A stretch of 64,000 nucleotides of DNA from assembly GCA_964600235.1 (NCBI GenBank), contig CAZRIV010000005.1, positions 124,001 through 188,000 of the forward strand, in the 5' to 3' direction. Position 1 is the stretch's first letter, and each line of letters opens with the position of its first letter. Origin of the DNA: MWEI01 sp964600235. GTDB lineage: Bacteria; Desulfobacterota; Desulfomonilia; UBA1062. Shown here piece after piece: positions 8,646 to 17,780 of the stretch. Both the position numbers and the translations under genes were made by a program. The notes under the pieces were generated by a model that made no database searches, had not been told where the DNA came from, and saw nothing but the letters and a program-made list of their open reading frames with translations.

Positions 8646-11489
8646 ATGAAGCGCGGTGTTGGTTCAGCCCCTGTGACTGTTTTCATGCTCCTGGCCTGTA
8701 CGGCTTTGCTTCTGAACTTCCCATCCCTGGCCTGGTCCCGGTACGACCCCTCGCTGGAATGGCTCACCATACAGACTCCAGACTTCGTCATCTACTATCC
8801 CAAAGGCCATGAGCAGCTTGCCCAGCGCGTGCTGTCCCTGAGCCGGGAGGTGCATGAGGATGTCACGGGATACCTCGGGGTAGACCCGCGCCCCTGCCCT
8901 GTCGTGCTTGATCCGGGCACGGATGTCTTCAACGGGTACATGGCCGTCTTTCCCAGCAGGATTTCGCTCTATGAGACACCGCTCTTCACGGTCCGGGGAT
9001 TCGGGCCGGGCTCCGACCTCATGGACCTGGTGTTCACCCATGAATACACCCACTATGTCCACCTCACCACGCGGGAGGGCTGGTACGGCGAACTGACCAA
9101 GGTCATCGGCGACGGCTTTTCCATATCGAACGCCCTGTCCCCGGGATGGATAGACGAAGGGGTCACCACCAACACCGAGACCATGTTCACCGACGGCGGC
9201 CGGGGCCGCTCGGCACTGTTCAGGGGTGAGATGATGTCGTTCGCCGAGGGCCAGGGGCTCTGGAGCCTCAATGCGGCCGCGGTGTCTTCCCCCTACCATC
9301 CTCCCGCAGGCAGGATCTATCTGGCCGGCTACCATATGGTCGAATACATGAACCGCACCCATGGAGCCGACGCCTTTGCCCGCCTGGGCCGTTACCAGGC
9401 CCGCCACCCCCTGGGAGGATCCGCCGAGGCCCTGGAGTTCGTCACCCAGAAGAGCCCGGAAACGTTCTACCAGGATTTCCTGAGCGACTTCCTGGCGAAC
9501 GCCCGCAAGGCCAGGGAACAGGCGCTTTCTGCGGGCCTGCCGCAGGGAAAGGTTGTCCTTGCAGAAGATGCGGAGAGCTTCGAGTCGCATTTCTGGACGG
9601 AAACGGGGACCATAATCGGCCTCAGGAGAGGCTACGACAGGAAGACAGCCCTGGTGGAGGTGGACCCCGCCTCAGGCGCGATCGTCTTAGAGACTGAGAC
9701 GGGCATACTCATGAACCTGTCGGCACGGAGGCTGTCCGACGGCCGCCTCGCCATGCCCGAGGTGTTCTGCCACCCGCTGGGCGAGGGCACCATCGACACC
9801 ACCGACCTCGTGGTCTTCGATCCGTTGACCTGGAAACGCGAGCGCCTGACGAAAGATGCCCACATCTATTCCGCCGATCTTTCCCCTGACCGCAAGACCT
9901 TTGTCGCAACCAGGAGAAACGGCATGTGGATAGACCTGGTCCTGTTTGACGCCGACGGCACGAACATGAGAAACCTCGTGTCCAGGCCGGGCATATACTT
10001 CGACGCCCCGTACTGGTCGCCGGACGGGAAATGGATCGCAGCGGTGGTGAAGATCGGACAGAACTCGGACATCGTACTGGTGAACCCAGCCACCGGCGCC
10101 ATGGAGCCCCTGTTCGCCTCCGACACGGCCGAGGACAACGACCCTGAATTCTCTCCGGATGGGAAATGGGTCGTCTTCTCCTCCGACCGCAGCGGCACCT
10201 GGAACATCTTTGCCTGGAACCGTGATGAGAAGAAGCTCTATCAGCTTACCTCCGTTCCCTACGAAGCGCTGTACCCGCACGTCTCGAAGGACGGCAGCAC
10301 CCTGTCCTATGCGAATATCGTCAGGGGGGTCAGGCAGGTCTGCACCCTGGACTTCAACCCCCTTGCAGGAAAGCGGATCGAGACCGGCCAGGACAATGCC
10401 CTGGCGGAACCGGACCTGAAGAGGCTGCAGCCCGAGGTGTCCTTCACCCCGAAAGAGGGCATTCCCCTGGATTCGTACAGGCCCTTTGCCCATGTCCCCT
10501 ATTTCAGCTCCGATGAAGACGGGGCGCAGGCAGGCGTCCTGCTCATGGGAGCCGACCCGGTGGGGATCAACAGCTATACGCTCAATCTCCTCTACGGGTT
10601 CAAGTCCGGCAGGCCAGGCTATGACATCAACCTCACGAACAAGTCCTTCTGGCCCGCCATCTCGGCACGGGTCTATGACACCGCCATAGAAGGCAACGCC
10701 CTGGACGACGGGAAGGACTACTGGTATCGCGAGCGAGGCGGCGAGCTTTCGGCAGGCCTGGACGTGCTGCACCAGCTGGTGCCGAGCACCATGAGCACCT
10801 CTTTGAAGGCCGGTGCAAGGTTGAGGCATTTCAGCAGCCTGGTTGACGATGTCCGCCTTGACCAGGACCATGACCAGTCGGTGGGGGCATTCGGCGAGAT
10901 CAGATTCTCAAGGGTTCCCGATACCTCAACCAGGGACATGGTGCCCTCCTGGGGCCAGGACCTTACGCTCTCACTGGAAAAGGGCATGTCCAAGCTGGGT
11001 GGTGAACTCCCCGGGTACAACGGCCTTGCCTCGGCGACCCAGTACATACCGTCGTTCCTCAAACACCAGGGCCTGGCGCTGACCCTCACCCACCAGGCCC
11101 AGAAGGGGCGGCTGACCTATTCAAAAGACCTGAGTATCCCCCGCGGGTACGACGATGACGACCCGGAAGGAGGCCTCGACAGGACCAGAAACCTCCTGAT
11201 GAGCGCGGAGTACCACTTCCCCATCCTGTTCACCGATGATGGGTTCGGGATGTATGCATACCACAGCGACCTTTTGAAAGGATCCCTCTTCGTAGACTAC
11301 GGCGCAGGATGGGACGGAGGCTATGACTGGGATTCATGGAACAGGAAGGCCAGGACATCCATGGGCGCAACCCTGACCAACAGGTGCGTATTGATGGCGG
11401 TCCTCCCGGTTGAATGGGGTGTCCAGGCCGGCTACAGGACCCACGAACACGATGGGTTCGTGAATTTCCTGTTCAGGGCGCAGATGTAG
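8646..11489 (+). CDS. Secreted peptidase-MA-like protein with PD40 propeller and barrel-like C-terminus
   Basis: A 947-residue exported protein. The signal peptide ends near residue 29 (SLAWS). Residues about 40-290 carry a gluzincin metallopeptidase signature: HEYTH at about 131-135, followed by GWIDEGV near 167, whose Glu would be the third zinc ligand as in the peptidase-MA family. Residues about 400-590 hold TolB/PD40-type propeller blades (YWSPDGKWIAAV, EFSPDGKWVVFSS). Residues 640-947 are rich in alternating hydrophobic strands and end in an aromatic residue near the C-terminus (FLFRAQM), suggesting an outer-membrane beta-barrel. An AAGAGG ribosome site precedes ATG 8646. It probably acts at the outer membrane; substrate unknown. 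It lies 200 bp upstream of the lipid-transport operon on the same strand, which may be coincidental. Confidence 0.75.
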   Translation: MKRGVGSAPVTVFMLLACTALLLNFPSLAWSRYDPSLEWLTIQTPDFVIYYPKGHEQLAQRVLSLSREVHEDVTGYLGVDPRPCPVVLDPGTDVFNGYMAVFPSRISLYETPLFTVRGFGPGSDLMDLVFTHEYTHYVHLTTREGWYGELTKVIGDGFSISNALSPGWIDEGVTTNTETMFTDGGRGRSALFRGEMMSFAEGQGLWSLNAAAVSSPYHPPAGRIYLAGYHMVEYMNRTHGADAFARLGRYQARHPLGGSAEALEFVTQKSPETFYQDFLSDFLANARKAREQALSAGLPQGKVVLAEDAESFESHFWTETGTIIGLRRGYDRKTALVEVDPASGAIVLETETGILMNLSARRLSDGRLAMPEVFCHPLGEGTIDTTDLVVFDPLTWKRERLTKDAHIYSADLSPDRKTFVATRRNGMWIDLVLFDADGTNMRNLVSRPGIYFDAPYWSPDGKWIAAVVKIGQNSDIVLVNPATGAMEPLFASDTAEDNDPEFSPDGKWVVFSSDRSGTWNIFAWNRDEKKLYQLTSVPYEALYPHVSKDGSTLSYANIVRGVRQVCTLDFNPLAGKRIETGQDNALAEPDLKRLQPEVSFTPKEGIPLDSYRPFAHVPYFSSDEDGAQAGVLLMGADPVGINSYTLNLLYGFKSGRPGYDINLTNKSFWPAISARVYDTAIEGNALDDGKDYWYRERGGELSAGLDVLHQLVPSTMSTSLKAGARLRHFSSLVDDVRLDQDHDQSVGAFGEIRFSRVPDTSTRDMVPSWGQDLTLSLEKGMSKLGGELPGYNGLASATQYIPSFLKHQGLALTLTHQAQKGRLTYSKDLSIPRGYDDDDPEGGLDRTRNLLMSAEYHFPILFTDDGFGMYAYHSDLLKGSLFVDYGAGWDGGYDWDSWNRKARTSMGATLTNRCVLMAVLPVEWGVQAGYRTHEHDGFVNFLFRAQM

Positions 11490-11691
11490 GAGGGGGCGTT
11501 CAATAAAAGACCCCTGCATATCCCGTGACCGGACTTGAGTCAGAAGAGAAAAAACCCACCCATGGGTATGGAGTTGTGCAGGGAACATCTAAGATAGAGC
11601 GCCCTCACGGTCAGGCAGGGGGCTGGTGGAATATGTCTGGAGGGTTTTGCGAAAATGTGGTTAGATTCACACCATCGGTGTATCGATAGTG

Positions 11692-12846
11692 ATGAACGAA
11701 CGGGAAGGCATGAGCTATCCACGGGGAACAGTGAGTTTCACCTGGCCTGAACAGGGCTCCCTGCTGGTCCACCTGAAGGGGGCATGGAAGATAGGGCAGG
11801 ATCAGCCGGGCATAAACGACATCATGGACCATGCCGCCCTCAAGCCCGGAATCCGCATGATCAGTTTCGAACACGCGGGGCTCGAAGCGTGGGACAGCAG
11901 CCTGCTCACCTTCCTGGTCAACCTGATGAGCCGTTGCTCCGCCGCGGGTATAAGCGTGGATATAAGCGGACTGCCCGTCGGCGTGGTACGCCTGCTGAAG
12001 CTTTCTTCCGGCACACTGGACGCTGAAGGGCTCCTGGACAAAAAGCCCGCCCTGTCGTTTTTAGCCGGCATCGGGGACAACACCTTGAAGCTGGCCTCTT
12101 ATTCGAGAAGCGTGCTCGAGTTCCTGGGCGAGGCATGCGTGGCCATGCTCAGGTTCCTCACGGGCCAGGCCCGCTACCGACGCTCGGACCTGTGGCAGCT
12201 CATCTACGAATGCGGCGCCCAGGCCCTGCCCATCGTGTTCCTCATCAGCGTGCTGGTGGGCCTCATCCTCGGGTTCGTAGGCGTTGTCCAGCTCAGGATA
12301 TTCGGTGCCCAGATCTACATCGCCAACCTCGTTGGCATCGGCATGGCCCGTGAAATGGGCGCCATGATGACCGCCATCATCATGATGGGCCGCACCGGGG
12401 CCGCCTTTGCCACCCAGCTGGGCACCATGGAGACCAACGAGGAGATCGATGCGCTCAAGACGCTCGGCATTTCCCCCATGGAATTCCTGGTGATGCCCCG
12501 CATGATAGCCCTGGTGCTGATGATGCCGCTGCTGTGCGTGTACGCGGACGTGGTGGGTATACTGGGCGGTGCCTTCGTGGGTGTGGGCATGTACGACATC
12601 TCCATAAACCAGTACTACGAGCAGACAAAACATGCGCTCAAGCTCAACCATCTCTACATCGGGATAATAAAGAGCGCCGTCTTTGCCGTCCTGATAGCGA
12701 TTTCAGGGTGCTTCCACGGGATGCACGTGGACAGGAGCGCTTCTGCGGTAGGCTATGCGGCCACAAGGGCGGTGGTGGTGGGCATCGTGCTGATCGTCAT
12801 CACCGACGGGATCTTTGCCGTCATAACAAGCATCCTCAAGATCTGA
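11692..12846 (+). CDS. mlaE: MlaE-family lipid ABC permease with N-terminal STAS domain
   Basis: The permease subunit of an MCE-type phospholipid transporter between inner and outer membranes. The N-terminal ~110 residues form a STAS-like domain (WDSSLLTFLVNLMSRC, then ISVDISGLP), so the MlaB function is fused to the permease. The C-terminal ~265 residues match MlaE: a conserved amphipathic segment (YECGAQALPIVFLISVLVG), GMAREMGAMMTAIIMMGRTG, and ETNEEIDALKTLGISP before the last helices. Start codons at GTG 11689, ATG 11692 and ATG 11710 all lack well-spaced ribosome sites; 11692 is chosen. The stop is 30 bp before the ATPase gene start, forming the operon mlaE-mlaF-mlaD-pqiC-like. About 384 residues, as expected for STAS-fused MlaE. 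Confidence 0.92.
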   Translation: MNEREGMSYPRGTVSFTWPEQGSLLVHLKGAWKIGQDQPGINDIMDHAALKPGIRMISFEHAGLEAWDSSLLTFLVNLMSRCSAAGISVDISGLPVGVVRLLKLSSGTLDAEGLLDKKPALSFLAGIGDNTLKLASYSRSVLEFLGEACVAMLRFLTGQARYRRSDLWQLIYECGAQALPIVFLISVLVGLILGFVGVVQLRIFGAQIYIANLVGIGMAREMGAMMTAIIMMGRTGAAFATQLGTMETNEEIDALKTLGISPMEFLVMPRMIALVLMMPLLCVYADVVGILGGAFVGVGMYDISINQYYEQTKHALKLNHLYIGIIKSAVFAVLIAISGCFHGMHVDRSASAVGYAATRAVVVGIVLIVITDGIFAVITSILKI

Positions 12847-12875
12847 GAATGGAACATGCGCTCGAAGGACCCATC

Positions 12876-13634
12876 ATGAACACGGCACACATCGAGGTGA
12901 GGGATCTCACCCTGGCATACGATACCTATACCGTCTTGGACGGCGTCAGCTTCTCCATAGACCGCTCGGACATCTTCATCATCATGGGCGGGAACGGCTG
13001 CGGGAAGAGCACCCTGCTGAAATTCCTCATCGGATTGAAGCCTCCGGTCAACGGCAGGGTCTTCTATGACGGCGTCGATTTCTGGGGTTCCGAGCCTAAG
13101 GAGAGAAACCTTATCCTGAGACGGGTGGGGATTCTCTATCAGAAGAATGCCCTGTGGAGTTCCATGACGCTTTCCGAGAATGTGGCACTGCCCCTTGCAG
13201 AGTATACGGATCTGAACCAGAGGCAGATAAGCGAGATCGTGTCTCTCAAGCTTTCCCTGGTGGGCCTGAGAGGTTTTGAAAACCTGTATCCGTCCGAGCT
13301 AAGCGGCGGCATGCAGAAAAGGGCCGCACTTGCCCGCGCCATGGCCCTGGACCCGGAAATCCTGTTCTTCGACGAGCCATCGGCCGGTCTTGACCCGGTC
13401 AATGCGCGCCTCCTGGATGATCTGATCCTCGAGCTGTCCGACAGCCTCAAGACCACTGTCGTGGTCATCACGCATGACCTGGCAAGCATCTTCGCCATAG
13501 GGAACACTTCGATCTTCCTTGACCAGGAGGCCAAAACAATATTAGCCTTCGGTAATCCCAAAAGGCTCCTGGCGGAATCGAAAGACCCTAAGGTGATCTC
13601 GTTCCTCACCAGGGGACAGGCAGACACGATATGA
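12876..13634 (+). CDS. mlaF: MlaF-family lipid transport ATPase
   Basis: The ATP-hydrolysing subunit of the MCE transporter (252 residues). Walker A is GGNGCGKS, the ABC signature is LSGGMQKR, and Walker B is EILFFDEPSAGLD followed by the switch His in VVITHDL. The start is set at ATG 12876 because GAAGGA lies 6 nt upstream. An in-frame ATG at 12849, and longer in-frame readings inside mlaE, are less likely. It sits between the permease and the MCE protein, the standard order, and should drive extraction or insertion of phospholipid at the inner membrane. Confidence 0.95.
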   Translation: MNTAHIEVRDLTLAYDTYTVLDGVSFSIDRSDIFIIMGGNGCGKSTLLKFLIGLKPPVNGRVFYDGVDFWGSEPKERNLILRRVGILYQKNALWSSMTLSENVALPLAEYTDLNQRQISEIVSLKLSLVGLRGFENLYPSELSGGMQKRAALARAMALDPEILFFDEPSAGLDPVNARLLDDLILELSDSLKTTVVVITHDLASIFAIGNTSIFLDQEAKTILAFGNPKRLLAESKDPKVISFLTRGQADTI

Positions 13635-13695
13635 GCGATGAGAAACGAGGACTATCCGCACGGTCCATCATGAGGATGGCTGAGGACAGAAACTC

Positions 13696-14673
13696 ATGGG
13701 CATGAAGCCGAGTAAGACACTCATAGGCGCCTTCGTCCTGGGCGCCATCATCCTGTCCGTCCTGGGCCTCATGACCTTCGGCGCAGGCAGATACTTCTCC
13801 AAGCAGCCCACCTATGTCATGTTTTTCGATGGTTCGGTCAAGGGACTCAATATGGGGGCCCCTGTCGTGTTCAAGGGGGTCAAGGTGGGTACTGTCAGCG
13901 ACATCAGCCTGCGCTTCAACCCCGAGTCCAAGTCCGTGCAGATTGCCGTCCTGGCGGAACTGAACCCCCGCACCATAACGAATTCCCATGAAGGCATCAA
14001 TTCAAAAGCATTCCTGAACGAGCTGATCAAGCAGGGGCTCAAGGCACAGCTCCAGCATCAGAACCTGCTCACCGGCCAGCTTGTGGTCGGTCTTGATTTT
14101 TATCCGGACAAGACGGTAAAGCTCACCAGGTCAAATTACAAATATCCCGAAATCCCGACCATACCATCGAGCATCGAGGAGCTGACAAAAGCGGTGGAGA
14201 AACTGCCCATCGGCCAGCTCGTGGCCAAGCTGACATCGGCCATCGACGGCATGGAAAAGGCAGCGACATCGCCGGACCTGATGAAGAGCATCCACTCCAT
14301 GAACCTGGCCCTTGAAGACATGCGGACACTCATCGAGAACATCAACGGCCATGTGGACCCCATTGCCTCGGACATCAGAGGGACCCTGGAGGATTCGAGA
14401 ACAATGATGCGCAACTTTGACAGGCAGTCGACCTCCCTTCAGGCGAGCATAGAACAGACTGCCGTTGCCGCCCGTGCAGCCATGCTCCAGGCGGAAAAGA
14501 CATTCAGCGCCGTGGAGCATGCCAGTTCGGATGATTCTCCCGCCATGCACCAGCTGTCTCTGGCACTGCAAAGGGTCTCCGATGCATCCTATTCGCTGAA
14601 GAACCTTTCCGACTACCTCAACCGCCATCCCGAGGCCCTGCTCTCAGGCAAAAAAGAATTCCAGGGGGAATGA
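13696..14673 (+). CDS. mlaD: MlaD-type MCE substrate-binding protein
   Basis: A 325-residue membrane-anchored MCE protein. One N-terminal transmembrane helix (TLIGAFVLGAIILSVLGLM, about 8-27) is followed by a single MCE domain (about 38-115; FDGSVKGLNMGAPVVFKGVK). A long helical region to the C-terminus resembles the longer MlaD/PqiB-type proteins that build a periplasmic tunnel. GAGGA lies 9 nt before ATG 13696; ATG 13702 is an alternative. It is 61 bp after mlaF and 4 bp before the lipoprotein gene, so it is almost certainly cotranscribed. Family knowledge: MCE hexamers bind lipids between the permease and the outer membrane. Confidence 0.92.
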   Translation: MGMKPSKTLIGAFVLGAIILSVLGLMTFGAGRYFSKQPTYVMFFDGSVKGLNMGAPVVFKGVKVGTVSDISLRFNPESKSVQIAVLAELNPRTITNSHEGINSKAFLNELIKQGLKAQLQHQNLLTGQLVVGLDFYPDKTVKLTRSNYKYPEIPTIPSSIEELTKAVEKLPIGQLVAKLTSAIDGMEKAATSPDLMKSIHSMNLALEDMRTLIENINGHVDPIASDIRGTLEDSRTMMRNFDRQSTSLQASIEQTAVAARAAMLQAEKTFSAVEHASSDDSPAMHQLSLALQRVSDASYSLKNLSDYLNRHPEALLSGKKEFQGE

Positions 14674-14677
14674 TACC

Positions 14678-15301
14678 ATGGTAAAAAGGGGTCTTATCGT
14701 CTCCACCATGTTCTGCTTTGCCTCCCTGCTGCTCATGGGGTGCGCATCTTCCCAGCCCACGAGATTTTTTGTATTGAACGCCATCGAATCTGCCCGGCAG
14801 GAACCAGCTCAGCCCTGCCGGAACGACGCAAGCATAACCATTGGGATCAACCCTGTGAGTGTGCCCCGCTACCTCGACCGGCCTCAGATCATGACAAAGG
14901 TGAGCGCCAACGAGTTCAAGCTCTCCGAGCTCAATGTCTGGGCCGAGCCGCTCACCGACAACCTCTCCCGCGTCATGGCGCAGAACCTGGGCCATGTGCC
15001 GTGCGCCCGGGTTGTGACGATCCCCAAGGCCCTATCCCGGACGATTTCCCACAGACTGTCCACTGAGGTGATGCGTCTCGAGGGGACTCTTGGCGGGCAG
15101 GCACTGCTGGAGGTCCAATGGTCCATCACCGACGAGCTATCGAAACAGGTCCTCCACACCAGGACCTCCACGTACACGGAACCTGTCGGGTCAAACGATT
15201 ACCATGCCCTTGTGCAGGCCTATAACCGCCTGATAGATACGTTCAGCCGAGAGGCTGCCGATGCCTTCATATCAATCTCGCAGGGGAAGACAGTCCAGTA
15301 A
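14678..15301 (+). CDS. ABC-type transport auxiliary lipoprotein, PqiC/YmbA-like
   Basis: A 207-residue lipoprotein with lipobox LLLMGC (Cys about 22) and the family signature TRFFVLNAI right after the anchor. IGINPVSVPRYLDRPQIMTK, the hallmark strand-helix region, follows, then NVWAEPLTDNLSRVMAQNL. This is the PqiC/LptO-type auxiliary protein that docks MCE systems to the outer membrane. It starts 4 bp after mlaD and is the last gene of the operon. No MlaA or MlaC homologue is visible in the window, so the outer-membrane partner, or a tunnel-type mechanism, would have to be encoded elsewhere. Confidence 0.88.
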   Translation: MVKRGLIVSTMFCFASLLLMGCASSQPTRFFVLNAIESARQEPAQPCRNDASITIGINPVSVPRYLDRPQIMTKVSANEFKLSELNVWAEPLTDNLSRVMAQNLGHVPCARVVTIPKALSRTISHRLSTEVMRLEGTLGGQALLEVQWSITDELSKQVLHTRTSTYTEPVGSNDYHALVQAYNRLIDTFSREAADAFISISQGKTVQ

Positions 15302-15417
15302 TACGAGAGTAGGGCATCCTTGATCCCTTTTGGAAGATAGGCCCCGGCATGACCCCGTATTCGTGTTTAAGCAGGACAAGGAAACAAGCTCTTGAAAGGG
15401 TGCACTGATTCTTATCT

Positions 15418-17328
15418 TCACTTCCTGCCGGCCGGGAGATAGACCGAGAACTGCGCGCCTTTCCCGGGCTCGGATTCCACGGCAATCAGCCCATTATGCT
15501 TGTCTATGATGGAGTAGCAGATCGAAAGCCCCAGACCCAGGCCTTTTGTGCTTCCAAAGGGCTTGGTGGAGAAATACGGGTCGAATATCCTCTGCAGGTG
15601 TTCGTGGGGAATGCCTCTGCCTGTATCCGCAATGGACCACCGTACATACTTCCTCGAAGCAACTTCATCGGGTGTGATGAGCTTTCCTTTCATGGTGTTC
15701 ATGATTGCGGAGGCGTCAGGTATGTTTTCGGCCGAGACATGGATCGGACCGCCCTGAGGCATGGCCTCCATGGCATTGATCAAGATATTCTCCATGCACT
15801 GCCGCATCTGTATCTCATCCAGTTCCACATCCCACAGGTCATCCGGGAGCGCCATGACGACATGGTACTTCTCGTCCTTCACGCACGACTCGACCGTTTT
15901 TTTCAATAACCCGCACACCTCTGAGATCTTAAGCCGCGGTTGGCCTCCCTTGGCAAAGGTGATCAGGCGTTCGGCAAGCTCCTTGGCCTGCGAGCAGGCC
16001 TTTTCAGCGTTGTCGAGCCTGGTGTAGAGCTTTTCGCCTTGGCTGGCCTTCATCTTGGCCAGGCCTACATTGCCCATGATGCCGGTCAGGATGTTGTTGA
16101 AGTCATGGGCTATGCCGCCTGCCAATGTACCGATGGATTCCAGTTTCTGGGCCTTCAGGAACTCTTCACGCATGCGCTTCCTCTGGGTTATATCCTCGAA
16201 GAGCGCCACGATCCCTTCATCACCGAACCGTTCCCCGATGACCGAGGTATAGACCTGACAGGGGACGTCATGCCCGAGCTTATGCCGGCAGACAACCTCC
16301 TCGCTGAAGGACCTCTGCGCCTCGAGCACGGGGTAAATATCCCGGCCGACCCGCTCATAATCTTCATCCCTCGGGTATAACACCCTGGTGCTCCTCCCCA
16401 CCAGCTCCCCGGGCGACCACCCGAAGACCATCTGGACCCCTTTGTTCGCATAGAATATCTCCCGGCCCTTCAATACGAAGATTGCATGGGGGACCGTGTC
16501 GAGGATGGATGCCTTGAGCTGCTCGGACGCCTTGAGGGCTTCCTCCGCCCTCTTTCTCGCGGTGATGACATTGGTGGTCGTAAGCACGCACGGCTCGCCC
16601 GCCAGATCGATGATGATGGCGCTCAGCAGCCCTGTCTCCTGCTCACCTGTCTTGGTGCGAACGGTGTATTCATGGTCATGGACCACCCCTTTCTCCTGCA
16701 GCAGGTCATAGATATTTTTCATGTCTTCCCGTGTAAAGAGACCCAACTCGGCAGGCGTGCGGCCGATCATATCCTGAAGGGCATAGCCGCTGTAGATCAG
16801 GGTGCTCTCGTTTACATCGAGATACGTGCCGTCCTTGAACCGAACAATGGTCATGGGGTTGGGATTGAAATGAAATGCCTTGGAGAACTTCTCTTCCGAC
16901 ACACTCAGGGCATTGAGCGCCTGCCGCCGTTCTTCCAGGATCTGCTGCTTCTGGAGGATCTTCCTGATCAGGGCGGGGATGAGCTTGAGATAATAGCCGT
17001 CCACATCCTTGATGATATAGTCCGCCGCTCCCAGCTTGAGGGATTCCACCGCGATCTCTTCATTGCCCGTCCCGGTGACCATGATCATGGGGGGGTGGCC
17101 GTCCCTGCATGCAATGACCTTGAGCACATCGAGGCCTGTCATACCGGGCATGGCCTGGTCCACTGCCACGATGTCATATCCGCCCGACTCATACAGGCCA
17201 AGCCCGGTTTTCCCGTCCGGGGCGATGTCCACCTCATAGCCTTCACGCTGAAGGTTCTTCTGGAAAAGGCGTGCCAGCCCATGGTCATCATCCATGTACA
17301 GGATACGGATGGGTTTCAGATCGAACAT
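15418..17328 (-). CDS. Receiver-PAS-PAS-histidine kinase
   Basis: A 636-residue cytoplasmic kinase with an N-terminal receiver (acceptor Asp57 in AVDQAMPGMTG; acidic pocket DDD at 13-15) and a coiled linker. Two PAS domains follow (about 145-265 and 268-390), then HisKA with His408 (GGIAHDFNN) and a HATPase with NILINAMEA, DTGRGI, FDPYFSTK and GLGLGLS. Receiver-first kinases usually take phosphate from an upstream kinase, here plausibly the products of the two genes directly upstream. Its start lies 8 nt after the stop of the CheY-like gene, and the GGAGGG ribosome site is in that gap, so the three genes form one operon. Confidence 0.93.
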   Translation of the reverse strand: MFDLKPIRILYMDDDHGLARLFQKNLQREGYEVDIAPDGKTGLGLYESGGYDIVAVDQAMPGMTGLDVLKVIACRDGHPPMIMVTGTGNEEIAVESLKLGAADYIIKDVDGYYLKLIPALIRKILQKQQILEERRQALNALSVSEEKFSKAFHFNPNPMTIVRFKDGTYLDVNESTLIYSGYALQDMIGRTPAELGLFTREDMKNIYDLLQEKGVVHDHEYTVRTKTGEQETGLLSAIIIDLAGEPCVLTTTNVITARKRAEEALKASEQLKASILDTVPHAIFVLKGREIFYANKGVQMVFGWSPGELVGRSTRVLYPRDEDYERVGRDIYPVLEAQRSFSEEVVCRHKLGHDVPCQVYTSVIGERFGDEGIVALFEDITQRKRMREEFLKAQKLESIGTLAGGIAHDFNNILTGIMGNVGLAKMKASQGEKLYTRLDNAEKACSQAKELAERLITFAKGGQPRLKISEVCGLLKKTVESCVKDEKYHVVMALPDDLWDVELDEIQMRQCMENILINAMEAMPQGGPIHVSAENIPDASAIMNTMKGKLITPDEVASRKYVRWSIADTGRGIPHEHLQRIFDPYFSTKPFGSTKGLGLGLSICYSIIDKHNGLIAVESEPGKGAQFSVYLPAGRK

Positions 17329-17336
17329 ACACCCTC

Positions 17337-17780
17337 CTATTCCCCGGGAACGGTGACTACCGAAAGGAAGAGGCCCACCTTGTTGATGGCCTCGGAAAAC
17401 TTCTCATAGTCCACGGGCTTGGTCACATAGATGTTGCAGCCCAGTTCATAGCAGCGCTCCACCTCGCGTGGGTCGTCCGTGGTGGTGAGGATGATCACCG
17501 GTATGTTCCTGGTCCTTGGGTTCTCCTTGAGCGCGCCGAGCACCTGGTACCCGTCTATGACAGGGATATTGAGGTCCAGCAGGACAAGCATGGGCAGGGG
17601 AAGCCGGAAGAATGTGCGCCGCTCCTCGTTGGGGAAAAAGAAATCCAGCGTCTTCCTGCCGTCATCGAGCTTGATGATGTCGTTGGTGATGTTGGCGCGC
17701 CTCAGGTTCTTCTCGATGAGACGGGCATGCCCCGGGTCATCTTCCACCAGCACGATGGTGACGCTCTTGTGATCAGTCAT
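17337..17780 (-). CDS. Single-domain CheY-like response regulator
   Basis: A 147-residue stand-alone receiver of the Rcp1/cyanobacterial-phytochrome type: acidic EDD at 13-15, acceptor Asp69 (LVLLDLNIPVIDG), Thr in ILTTTDD and Lys in VTKPVDY. There is no output domain. The start at 17780 has a strong AGGGGGAG site. Its ATG overlaps the end of the upstream kinase by 8 nt (ATGACTGA), indicating translational coupling. The likely role is to carry phosphate from the periplasmic-sensor kinase to the receiver-PAS-kinase downstream. Confidence 0.93.
   Translation of the reverse strand: MTDHKSVTIVLVEDDPGHARLIEKNLRRANITNDIIKLDDGRKTLDFFFPNEERRTFFRLPLPMLVLLDLNIPVIDGYQVLGALKENPRTRNIPVIILTTTDDPREVERCYELGCNIYVTKPVDYEKFSEAINKVGLFLSVVTVPGE

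Noticed and set aside
9687..10871. Long antisense open frames opposite the metallopeptidase and other GC-rich genes
   Set aside because: They mirror strongly coding plus-strand genes, have no ribosome sites and no recognisable domains.
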